Origin: Penicillium oxalicum | Lineage: Eukaryota; Ascomycota; Eurotiomycetes; Eurotiales; Aspergillaceae | Reading direction: 5' to 3' | Assembly (NCBI RefSeq): GCF_001723175.1 | Contig: NC_064656.1 | Coordinates: 682,001-746,000, forward strand | DNA: 64,000 bases | Shown here: positions 45,197 through 54,231 of the stretch, in pieces | Layout: each line of letters starts with the position of its first letter | Numbering within the stretch: the first letter of the stretch is position 1 | The notes under the pieces: model-generated | Databases searched by the model: none | The model's input: only the letters and a program-made list of their open reading frames with translations | Told to the model about the DNA's origin: nothing | Position numbers and translations under genes: made by a program

Positions 45197-48100
45197 CTAC
45201 TCCCACTGATTCTTGCCAGCGAGAGCCCCCAGCCCATTGCCAGCATGCTTGCCCAGCAACTTGGCAATATTTGCACCGCCGCTGCGCTGCTTCATGCGGA
45301 GCTGCTTCTCCCGCTCCTTCTCTCGGGCAGCAGTGTACGAGTTGATTGCTCCACCCTTCTTGGGGCCCGAGGGAGCATGCTGAGAAACTCGATTGGTGTT
45401 TGAAGAGGCTGTGCTTGAAGTGGATGAAGTAGAAGAGCCAGTGTTCATACGGCGTAAAAGCTGAGGCGGACGGAATCCAACAGGAGAGTCAGCGTTGCCT
45501 CCACCATGGAAAGCTAACTTGCTGCTTGCAGACGGTCCTGGATTGGTGGTAGAGGCGGAATTTGATGAGGCCTGGCGAAGAAGAGCAAGACGATCCACCA
45601 CCGTGCCCCGTGTGCGGCGCGGGTGACTCGGCACAGCGAAGCCATCTTTGGACTGCGATCTTGCTTCCTCGGACACGTCTTCAACCTGGTTGACCGGTGG
45701 GGCTGACTCATCTTCGACCGTCTCGTCTTCGTCAATGAAAGCATCTTCATGGAACGAGTCGTATTCGGGTGTCTCGGTCAAGAACGAGAGCGTTTCTCGG
45801 ATTTCTGCAAGAGTGGCAGGTTTCTTGGACATGGCACTAGCAGGAGTTCGGCGGAGATGGGGAGGTGGTCGATTTGAAGCATCCTCAGCAGATGGTTCCA
45901 GAGGACGTTTGCGCTTTTTGCTATCCTCGACAGACTCATTCTGGTCCTGCGTAAGGTTCTGCGCAGCTTCATTTTGAGAATCTCCTGTTTTGTCCTCAAG
46001 GAAATCTAATTCAAAATCATCTTCTTCCTCTCGGTCCTCGATGGCTTTGAAGAAGGCTGCCTTCTTAGGATCTTCCGCCAGCTGGCCAACCTTGTCGTCT
46101 GCGAGGAGCGCACGACGCATCTTGGCAAATTCGCGCTGCTTCTCACGCTGGCGAGCCCGGCGTTCGTCATCCGAGTCGTCCAGATCCAAGTCGTCCTCCC
46201 CGCCACGTCGACGACGGAAAGCGCCCGTGGTGATGTCTTTGTACAACTTCGCAACTTCTTTCTCATCGCGCTGCCGTTGATGTAGTCTATAAATGCGGTT
46301 ATTAGCATGAACATATTCAGCGGATATTCGAGTCACATACGCATTCATCGCAGCAAGTTGCTTTTCATCAACAGTCTCTCCGCTCTGGTCATTGATCATT
46401 TGCTGATCATATGCATCTTCCTCCCCTTCGCTATCATCGCTTGCTCCTCCTAGACCCGCATATTCGTCTTCGGATTCCTCGGCGGCTTCGTCAATGATAT
46501 TTCTGGCTTTGCTGTTCTTCTTGTCGAACGGAACAGTCGACTTCTTGGCTGCCTTCTTCATCACATTAAACGCGTCGGCATTGATCTCAAAATCACCGTC
46601 ATCCTGATTCTCCTCGACCGTTGATAGATTCGTCGCTCTGCCACCACGTCTGAGTTGTCTGTTCTTCCGCTCAGCATGTGGCGACTGACTCTGGCCTACA
46701 AGAACAGTGTCGACGGTCGAAGCAGGCGGGGTATCACGGAAGCGCTTGGATGGATCAAAGGGCGAATACACAAATCCTTGATCCTGCGTTGGGTCCGGCA
46801 TCTGAGAGAATTGCGAAAACCGATGCGTGGCAGGGGATTCTGATACCCTGTTCACATTCTGGGTGTAGGCAGGCGCAGGGTCAGACTCGGCAGGCGGTTC
46901 CTGACTATCATGGACAAGGATTTCCGAGTCCTCGTGGCGTAATCGGGGAACGGGGAGACCGGGATCGGGAAGTGAGAACGGTATGATCGAAGAGGCTGGC
47001 TGACTTGAATCATCTTGATCGTCGGCCAAAGTGCCGGCGAATGCTTGAGTCAGGCCCATTGAGACATCCCCGGGTGTCTCTAAACCGGGGAACAATGGTC
47101 GCTGCAAAGACTGCGGCACTGATGGTGGGTTGGCAGGTGTATGCTTCATTGGAGTGGTGGGTACTTGAGGCTCATCATCCTCGTCATCATCTACCACTCG
47201 GGTTCGGCGCACTCGTCGGCTATTTGAGGCCTCGACTGGACCCTCCGCATCGGACATTGCATCCTCGGACATTTCGTCGTCACCTGAATGCTCATCTTCG
47301 CTAGCTTGATCGTCAAGTAATTCGGGGCGCTCCGCAAGGTCCAAGACTCCTTCGCCTTCATCCTCCGCCTCATCCATTTCGTCGTTTCCATCATCTGCTT
47401 CATCATCGTCTGAGCCTGAAGGAGCGTAGAAATCTTCATCATTATCATCGCTTCCATAATCCAGACCGTTGGCGTTTTTCTTCTCGGCCTTTTCTTGACG
47501 TGCAATCTCATCGGCCTCTTGTCGTGCCTTTTCCATCATGTTTTCAATGTCGTCTTCCATGGCAGCACGTTCTTCGGCAGTTTCGATGACGATTCCCTTC
47601 GCTCTGAGCTCTTCAATACGTTCTTTGCGGTCTCGAGCAGCTTGCTGGCGTGCTTTGAATAGCAAATTGGCAGACAGCTCAGCCGAGTTCATGCCAGTGC
47701 GCTTGCGGCTCGGCGAAGTCAAGTGGGCGAGGGCTTTGAGCTTGAGCATAGACGTAGATTCTTCAAGCTTTCGGGCAGGCAGATTCTCAAAGACAGCAAC
47801 TCGGCGAGCCTTGGATGGCGAAGTTACAACCTCCAAACCATCACTGTCCGAGTCGTCCTTCTGCTGTCTGGCAACTTCTTGCCGAGACAAAATCACACGA
47901 ACCGCAGGCCGCGTGGGTTTGCGAACCTCTTGCTTCGTGATGGCAGAATTTTGCAGTGGATCCACAACAATACGAGCGGTTGGAACATTTGCTGCGGCCA
48001 CGACGGCAATGTCCGTTTTCTCCGCATTATGACCACCTGCTTGATCTGCATTCTCAGTGATGAGCGTTGAAACAGGCTTCTCCGAGTCCGATGGTCCTAA

Positions 48101-49186
48101 CACAGGGGACGTGCCAGGCGTTTTGTCATCCTTCTTTGGACTTTCTCCATCAGAGGATTGCTGTGAGCCTGCTGTGGAAGATGAGTTGTTTGCTGGAGCG
48201 TCGGCAGAAGCAGGCTGAGGCTGCATAAAGTTGAATTTTGCAAACAGGCTCTCTTTCGTGATTTTCTTCTTTGTCTGAGCCTGATGAGCCAGCTGCATGT
48301 TTCGAGTCATTCGTTGGGTCTCCTGTCGCATCTCTTCCAGTGCCTTTTTGCTCGCTTTTCGAGGTTGTCGTGGTTTTTGGCTCAAATTCTGGCCTGATTC
48401 CCCCTCTTCGCCTTCCGTCTCTTCTCCGGAGACAATTTCAGAGCTGAAATTTTCCATCTGAGCGCGCCGGGCTTTCCGTCGCTCCTCTTCGATGCGTTCA
48501 CGCTCTTCACGCTCCTGACGCTTTTGAGCAACAAGAGCGAGGAACCTTGCGTTGGATTTGGGATTATCGAAAGAATCGCTCCCGGGGTTTTCGGCGGCAT
48601 CCCCATTGTGAGACGCAGTGGATGGTACGAACAATGGCGACGCAGACCGTGAATATGCAGGAGATTTGGACGAGTGCCGCTCAGAAATGGGAGATTGAGC
48701 TTTTCTCGTGTTCTTCCGTCGCCGCGGGATTGCTGAAGGTAATTCGTCATCGGTTGATTCGCCCACGGGCGAGGAAGGTCGGTTTACTGGGTGTTGCTTG
48801 TGCTCATCTTCTTTTCGAATCATTTCTGACAATCGTGCTGAGGCGGAGCCCTGTTGAGGCTTATGTGAGTCTGTCGTGACATCACTATCACCCTGCATTC
48901 GAGCAGCCATGCGCCCTTTGGGCCTGACAATTTGATCCTCTTCGTCCGATTCATCGTCCAAGTAATTGAGATTGTGACTCTCAGCAGAGATGCTCTTGTT
49001 GCCGAAGTCCAGCTTCGATATTGACGTGCGCGTCTTCTTCATTTCGGAGTCTGATTCCGAGTCACTGTCAAACTGAGCCATCATGGCCTTGATCTTCTGG
49101 CCGGGCGTCAAAATGCGTGGGGAATTCCCAGCGGACGAGGGGGAACGCGCTGAGCGCGTCGAACGAGGCGTCGATTGTGTGGACAT
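45197..49186 (-). CDS. mrc1: Mediator of replication checkpoint 1 (Mrc1/claspin)
   Basis: One uninterrupted exon of 1329 residues from ATG 49186 (MSTQSTPRSTRSARSPSSAG). The protein is highly charged and largely disordered. An early conserved block is ILTPGQKIKAMMAQFDSDSE. About sixteen SQ/TQ sites are scattered through it, as expected for a target of the ATR/Mec1 kinase. The conserved MRC1-like domain lies in the C-terminal half (IYRLHQRQRDEKEVAKLYKD, KMRRALLADDKVGQLAEDPK, AAFFKAIEDREEEDDFELDF). Long Asp/Glu tracts precede it. Mrc1 travels with the replication fork and passes stalling signals to the checkpoint kinase Rad53/Cds1. The C-terminus ends GNGLGALAGKNQWE. The frame is intact despite many low-complexity runs. 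Confidence 0.93.
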   Translation of the reverse strand: MSTQSTPRSTRSARSPSSAGNSPRILTPGQKIKAMMAQFDSDSESDSEMKKTRTSISKLDFGNKSISAESHNLNYLDDESDEEDQIVRPKGRMAARMQGDSDVTTDSHKPQQGSASARLSEMIRKEDEHKQHPVNRPSSPVGESTDDELPSAIPRRRKNTRKAQSPISERHSSKSPAYSRSASPLFVPSTASHNGDAAENPGSDSFDNPKSNARFLALVAQKRQEREERERIEEERRKARRAQMENFSSEIVSGEETEGEEGESGQNLSQKPRQPRKASKKALEEMRQETQRMTRNMQLAHQAQTKKKITKESLFAKFNFMQPQPASADAPANNSSSTAGSQQSSDGESPKKDDKTPGTSPVLGPSDSEKPVSTLITENADQAGGHNAEKTDIAVVAAANVPTARIVVDPLQNSAITKQEVRKPTRPAVRVILSRQEVARQQKDDSDSDGLEVVTSPSKARRVAVFENLPARKLEESTSMLKLKALAHLTSPSRKRTGMNSAELSANLLFKARQQAARDRKERIEELRAKGIVIETAEERAAMEDDIENMMEKARQEADEIARQEKAEKKNANGLDYGSDDNDEDFYAPSGSDDDEADDGNDEMDEAEDEGEGVLDLAERPELLDDQASEDEHSGDDEMSEDAMSDAEGPVEASNSRRVRRTRVVDDDEDDEPQVPTTPMKHTPANPPSVPQSLQRPLFPGLETPGDVSMGLTQAFAGTLADDQDDSSQPASSIIPFSLPDPGLPVPRLRHEDSEILVHDSQEPPAESDPAPAYTQNVNRVSESPATHRFSQFSQMPDPTQDQGFVYSPFDPSKRFRDTPPASTVDTVLVGQSQSPHAERKNRQLRRGGRATNLSTVEENQDDGDFEINADAFNVMKKAAKKSTVPFDKKNSKARNIIDEAAEESEDEYAGLGGASDDSEGEEDAYDQQMINDQSGETVDEKQLAAMNAYVTRISAEYVHANNRIYRLHQRQRDEKEVAKLYKDITTGAFRRRRGGEDDLDLDDSDDERRARQREKQREFAKMRRALLADDKVGQLAEDPKKAAFFKAIEDREEEDDFELDFLEDKTGDSQNEAAQNLTQDQNESVEDSKKRKRPLEPSAEDASNRPPPHLRRTPASAMSKKPATLAEIRETLSFLTETPEYDSFHEDAFIDEDETVEDESAPPVNQVEDVSEEARSQSKDGFAVPSHPRRTRGTVVDRLALLRQASSNSASTTNPGPSASSKLAFHGGGNADSPVGFRPPQLLRRMNTGSSTSSTSSTASSNTNRVSQHAPSGPKKGGAINSYTAAREKEREKQLRMKQRSGGANIAKLLGKHAGNGLGALAGKNQWE

Positions 49187-49991
49187 GGTGGAAAATGAAT
49201 TGGTGGGTATTATGTAGAGTAATTTGTGAGTTTCAAAGTGTCGTCTTTCAGATCATTTCGTTGGGTTGGCATTCAAGGATTTGGTGTATCATGAAGGATC
49301 CTGAATTCGCGGGATCTCTCAAGGGTGTACAAATTGAGTGGGTGACGCGATGATGCGCGTTCTTCGCGTTGCCCGGTCGCGCGGCGTGGACTCCTTATCT
49401 TATCGTTACTTCCCCATTTGATGAGCTACCGTCCATAGGGAGGCTGTTTTCGGCACTTATGCGCTGAATACTCAACCACCGCTCATTCAATTGACTTATT
49501 CTAAATAGGCGCATTTTGTAGGCTAGCTTGCAAAGTGATATTTGGATACTAGACTCCACTCCAATAGCAAATCCTTTGCTATTCGTTTTGTGTCTTTTCT
49601 TAGGATGTGGGCCAAGTACAGAGTGCTGGCGGGACACTGCTGGTGCATCATCCTTCTTTGTCTCATCTACTGCCTGGAAGACCTGCTGAATTGGATACTT
49701 GGAGATGTCCAAAACGCAAGCCCAGCTACAACCTATCATACCGCTGAGTACAAGTGTCGACAAGGTAATAATTTTAGAATTTTTTTCCATTTGCCCAAAG
49801 CGGTAATCCATATTGTTGCGTTTCACATTCCCACTGAATTCATACCCTTTAAACACCCTTATTCCATAGGTTGTTACAAGAAACGCCACAAAAGCCCTCC
49901 ATACAGTAAGAGTGCCAAATAGAAACGAGGAAAGAGGCCAAGTGACGCTAAATAAGATGGTCTCTCGTGGTGTACATGCCTGCGAAGCAAT
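49187..49991. promoter_or_regulatory. Intergenic: MRC1 promoter (two overlapping GATAAG) and RTF1 3' flank
   Basis: About 800 bases. CTTATCTTATC at 49394-49404 is two overlapping GATAAG sites on the minus strand, about 210 bases upstream of the MRC1 ATG. An open frame of 164 codons (49889-49395, minus) starts with GTG, has no recognisable family and is probably spurious. The right end should be the RTF1 3' untranslated region. Confidence 0.45.
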
Positions 49992-52014
49992 CTATTTCAC
50001 CACCTCTTTTGGGGGGGCAATCTCGGGAGCGACCTCGGCCATCATAGCGTCCATCTCATCCGCAAGTTGATCAGCCAGAGCAACCATGTGATCGTGATAT
50101 GTGGGTGCATATCTGATCGCAGTCCCGCTCTTAGGTTTCTTTGGGAGGACGCCGGGCAGAGCCAATCGCTTAGCTCCGTCGTTCAGGGTCTTGGTTTGTT
50201 CCTTGGATTCGTCATGTGGAGCCGCAACAGAGGTAGCCTCCGGAGCAGAAGCATCCTTGGGTTTGTCCGAGACGTCATGATGCGTCTTGGCAACAGTGCG
50301 CACTCGCATGAAAGGATCCGGAGCAGCTTCGCCACGAGCTACAGCAGCGGCACTCTTGCGAGCAGCCTTGCGCTCTTCTAGCTGAGCACGGCGTACGTTC
50401 TCGTAATTCAGCTTCTGATTTCGCAGGTTGATTTGGTGGACGCGCTCAGCCTCAGAGAGCTTTTTCTCGTTGGCTGTTCGTGGTTTGAGGGATGTGCCCC
50501 AGGAGAGCTTAGGATTGATAATCTCATCCAGTTCTTTCTGAAGCTTTTCAACCTTTGCTGCATCGCCTTCAGCTTCGGCAAGTTTGATGTCGCGCTCAAG
50601 ATCAGTGCGTCGGATGATGTTCTCATCTGTGTAAAGGACACCTTGCCGTCGCAGCTTAGTGGTCATCTCCTCGGGGGTGAAGACGTGGTTGATCAGGCGA
50701 TTGATGTCAGCGACTTTGGTCGCCAAATTGCTTTGCGTGGCCATCTTGCAGTCTTCCACCACCATAGTCTTCCGATACCGACTGTATTCAGCCTCGAGGG
50801 GAGTCAGTCGAAACTTCCGCGGGTCAGGTTCATATAAGGAGCACGTACCTCTGTGAATGGAGAATCGGAACAAGCGATGAAGGGAAATTCCCGGACAGCT
50901 TTACCATGAGCAAGTTTGGCATATTGATCGGTGACGAATGGGCGACCATTCTTCCCCTCCAAGGCATAGGGTTTTCCGGTGTTGAATCCTTCAATCAAGC
51001 ACATACGGTATTCATTCATGCCCGTCTCGCTGTTAGGACCAATGTTGACACGGGCGTAGCATCCAGTAATGGCGTCTTCGAACCCAGGGTAGAAACAAAC
51101 TTGGGCGAAGTTGCTGCGACCGACACGCGCGCGTTGAATATCCCGCAGCTCAGCAGGTGGGTCGTCCTTCGGGGCGGATGGAGAGCGTCGATTGTCAAGT
51201 TCAAGGTCGCTCTCCATGTCAACATCCTCGGAAGATCCAAGAGATCCTTGGGAGCCATGGGAGCGGCGACGCGATTGCGTGGTGTCTCGGCGCCGAAGCT
51301 CATCCCGCTTGCCCTTCTGTTCACGCTGGCGCTTGTAGGCCTCGATCGCATCGGAAGTCTCGCCGACTTTACGGCCACCCAGAGTAGTCTTCTGTCGGGA
51401 GCTCTTGCGTTGAGAATCGTCGTTACCAGCAGATCCAGACTTGCGCTTCGCCTGCTTGGCAGCTGCACGAGCTTCCTCGCGCTCTCGGGAGGCTAGAAGA
51501 CGGCGTAGAGCGAGATCTTGATTGTGGCGGTCGACCTGTTGAGCTCGCTCGGAAAGCAGCTCTTCTCTTTGGATTTCGGGCATGGCCATGATCTCTTGTT
51601 TCTCTTTCGCGGAGTAGTAAAGCTTCTCGTAGGGAAAGATGGGTTTGTCCTCGTCGTCAGAGGCCTCGCCAGCTTCGGACTCGGATTCAGACATCGGGGC
51701 TGACTGAAGGGAGTCGTGGGATTCTGCGTCAGATCTGACATGTGGGGTAATGTCAGTAAAATTCCACATATCAAAGATAGGGGAAAGTGTGGGATAACAG
51801 ACACTTCCATGTCATCTTCATCTCTTCGGGGCTTTTTTCCACGACGAGTGGATATCGCAGTGCCTTTACGGCCCATGGTCTCTGGTGACTGTTCGCGATC
51901 TGAGGAGTGTGGTGAAGAATGATCTGGTGAATCATCCTTTTGAGGGGGGGACGAGTGCTCCTCGTCAGAGTCACCTGCCAGAGCCAGCAGCTCGGCGTCC
52001 AAATCGTCCGCCAT
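49992..52014 (-). CDS. rtf1: Rtf1 subunit of the Paf1 transcription elongation complex
   Basis: Three exons: 52014-51803, 51734-50849 and 50792-49992, giving 632 residues. The start MADDLDAELLALAGDSDEEH is typical. A Ser/Asp/Glu-rich N-terminus is followed by FPYEKLYYSAKEKQEIM, a basic coiled region and the Plus3 domain: DIQRARVGRSNFAQVCFYPG, YRMCLIEGFNTGKPYALEGK and TDQYAKLAHGKAVREFPF. After the last intron it continues as EYSRYRKTMVVEDCKM. The C-terminal part contains VADINRLINHVFTPEEM and many Lys/Glu-rich helices. Rtf1 couples elongating RNA polymerase II to histone H2B ubiquitination. The first donor is a tandem GTGT: using GT at 51802-51801 keeps the frame (DDMEVSDAESHDSLQ), while the GT two bases upstream would not. 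Confidence 0.93.
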
Positions 52015-52483
52015 GGTGATTGCCCGGGGTACCTGTGGACCGTTTCTGCCTGGGTCTGCGATCCGTTTGCTCTTCGGAGGACACTCTCACAATGGCGCTT
52101 TTTCAGCCGCCAAATGTCTCCGTTGTATTCGTTTATCAGGCGAAAGCACTCCTGAGAGAGGCTATATTCTTTCTGCACCCCTTGGCCGTATAATCCGTTC
52201 AGCTCAATGAGCCCCCTGCTTGCCTCTCCAGACAGGGCACACAGTTTTATAGGGCAAGCTGCGCAAGAATTGCAACAATCAAAGAGTACAATTTCAAAGA
52301 GATGGGACGAGAGGCGTATATTATTTGCGTCGCGAGTTAGCGTTAGCCGTCGGCGCATGACGTCCGACCGCCTTGACTGCAAGCGCGCGGCTAGCGGCTG
52401 TACCTTGTTCCGTGGTGGCGTCAGACGGCCACTTACAGTACACACTTGAGTCTCCAAACTTCTTTAATCGCCTATGTCTCATC
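52015..52483. promoter_or_regulatory. Divergent promoter of RTF1 and COQ7
   Basis: About 470 bases between the two ATGs. A TGACGTC (CRE/ATF-type) word is at 52358-52364, about 120 bases from the COQ7 start. Whether it is used is unknown. Confidence 0.45.
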
Positions 52484-53221
52484 ATGGAAAGCATGGCTCT
52501 ACGACGATCTTCAATGAGGCAGCTGCAGCGCTGTATGAGGACGCCATGTCCTCTCTACCTCGATTTTCTGGCCCCACGTCTTGGCCAACACACACGCCGT
52601 TTTGCTTCTACTACTTCCGAAGCCCCCCCATCACCGAAGCCTCGATACGTACTCAGCAAGCAACAGCGAGAGTATCTCGACAGTGCGCTCCGAGTCAATC
52701 AAGCCGGTGAGATTGCTGCCACTTTGATTTACAAAGCGCAGACACCGCAGGTAGTCCGGTCACATCCACATCTTCGACCCTTGATGAAGCACATGTACGA
52801 ACAAGAGGCTGGACATTTGGAAACATTCAATCGATTGGTGGCCAAGCATGAGATTCGACCGACGGCAATGTATCCTGTGTGGCACGCTGCGGCAACATTC
52901 CTAGGATGGTCGACGGCGGCTCTTGGGCGTGAAGCCGCGATGGCATGCACCGAGGCAGTCGAGACGGAAATTGGAACACATTACAACGATCAAGTACGGG
53001 AAATTCTCTCATGGGAGGCGGACGCCGAGCGTCGTGGCGAAGAACTGGATGAAGAACTGAAGGAAATGCTGGGAATTTTCCGTCGCATCCGCGATGAAGA
53101 ATTGGAGCATCTTGATCACGCCGTGGCCAACGACGCAAAGGAGGCCAAGCCCTACGATCCATTGGTTGATGTCATTCGGCTGGGATGCAGAACCGCTATC
53201 AAGATCAGTGAAAAGATTTAG
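52484..53221 (+). CDS. coq7: Coq7 (5-demethoxyubiquinone hydroxylase), ubiquinone biosynthesis
   Basis: One exon of 245 residues from ATG 52484 (MESMALRRSSMRQLQRC); a second in-frame ATG at 52493 is an equally possible start. The N-terminus is Arg/Ser/Leu-rich without acidic residues except one, as in mitochondrial presequences. The ferritin-like di-iron fold is complete: VNQAGEIAATLIYKAQ, HMYEQEAGHLETFNRLVA, CTEAVETEIGTHYNDQV and RIRDEELEHLDHAVAND contain the Glu and ExxH iron ligands. Coq7 hydroxylates the ring of demethoxyubiquinone in the mitochondrial inner membrane, the penultimate step of coenzyme Q synthesis. It is divergent from RTF1 and convergent with the tyrosine phosphatase gene. 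Confidence 0.95.
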   Translation: MESMALRRSSMRQLQRCMRTPCPLYLDFLAPRLGQHTRRFASTTSEAPPSPKPRYVLSKQQREYLDSALRVNQAGEIAATLIYKAQTPQVVRSHPHLRPLMKHMYEQEAGHLETFNRLVAKHEIRPTAMYPVWHAAATFLGWSTAALGREAAMACTEAVETEIGTHYNDQVREILSWEADAERRGEELDEELKEMLGIFRRIRDEELEHLDHAVANDAKEAKPYDPLVDVIRLGCRTAIKISEKI

Positions 53222-53539
53222 AGGAGTGCGCCGGCTCCGCTCTGATATCGTCGTTTGGACTCTCAGCTCTGAGATAATGTGAAGAACATGTAGCACCAAA
53301 GATTGTATAATACTCTGCTGGACATATCGAGGAGATTGTTGTCCTAAAGAAATATCAATCCCATGGGATCGATCTCCATTTCAATATATCATACATTGTC
53401 ATGATGCACATTCTGTTCAAGCGGAATTTTGGGTACAGTCATCTGGGCATATCTGTACAAAACGCTTCGATATTGATGCGCGCCCGCTCCATCTATAGAC
53501 TCGGAGAAATCAGGTCGAACAAGACGGGGGCTGAGCAAA
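53222..53539. other. Convergent intergenic region
   Basis: About 320 bases between the COQ7 stop (+) and the tyrosine phosphatase stop (-). Only 3' flanking sequence is apparent. Confidence 0.5.
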
Positions 53540-54231
53540 CTAGCTCTTGCGGCTCTCCAGGTACTCGAGGAAGCTTTCCGAAAAGCGTACAACCTGCTTA
53601 TAGACTTCCTCGAACCCATTGGCGCCACCGTAGTAGGGATCATCCACCACTTCACCCCCGCCGACTCGAGCATGCAGTTTCCCGCCCTTTCCAAAGTCAC
53701 CAAAAAGTCGAACTTCGGCGACCTGAACGTCATCGCCCGACGTGGCTGCTTTGCGGCGCAATCCCGCAACCACCGAGTCTCGTACTTCTAGCAGATCCTG
53801 CAGATTGGACTGGTCCATCCCCAGAACATAGTCGAATTTCACGAAATCCTCCTTTGTGACTCTGCGCGCCGCATGCCTGTACCCCGTGATTCCGTGGCGG
53901 CGCAGGGTGGCCATGGTTCGGCTATCCGGACCCTCTCCGGCGTGATAGGCCGCGGTTCCTGCCGAATCGATCTTGCCAATAAGATCGTGGGTCTGGGCAA
54001 CATTGCGAAAGACTCCCTCTGCCATTGTGGACCGGCCTGCAGTGGTGCGGAGTCAGGTTGTTGCGCGTCAGCACGTATACGAGGCAAGAGACACTCGACG
54101 TCCGTAGTACAGGTAGGTGGGCTGGGTTGCGCCAGCTTTGGCGGAGAGGGGGCGCAGGATTACGCACAGATGTTGCCTAGGCAGACGAATAGAACGTTGA
54201 CCGGACGTTGCGCAGAAGGATCGGATGCCAT
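53540..54231 (-). CDS. Low-molecular-weight protein tyrosine phosphatase
   Basis: Two exons, 54231-54168 and 54036-53540, giving 186 residues. The P-loop signature is split by the 131-base intron: exon 1 ends VNVLFVCLGNI and exon 2 resumes CRSTMAEGVFRNV. This rebuilds the CX5R loop C17-LGNIC-R23. The general-acid Asp lies in EVVDDPYYGGANGFEEVYKQ, the family's DPYY motif. This small acid phosphatase (yeast Ltp1) removes phosphate from tyrosine and small aryl phosphates in the cytosol. A gene model starting at the exon 2 ATG would lack the catalytic cysteine. Length is slightly above the usual 155-165 residues, due to an insert near GLRRKAATSGDDVQ. Confidence 0.93.

Noticed and set aside
49395..49889. 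164-codon open frame between MRC1 and RTF1 (minus)
   Set aside because: It starts with GTG, has no family resemblance and lies where MRC1 promoter and RTF1 3' flank are expected.
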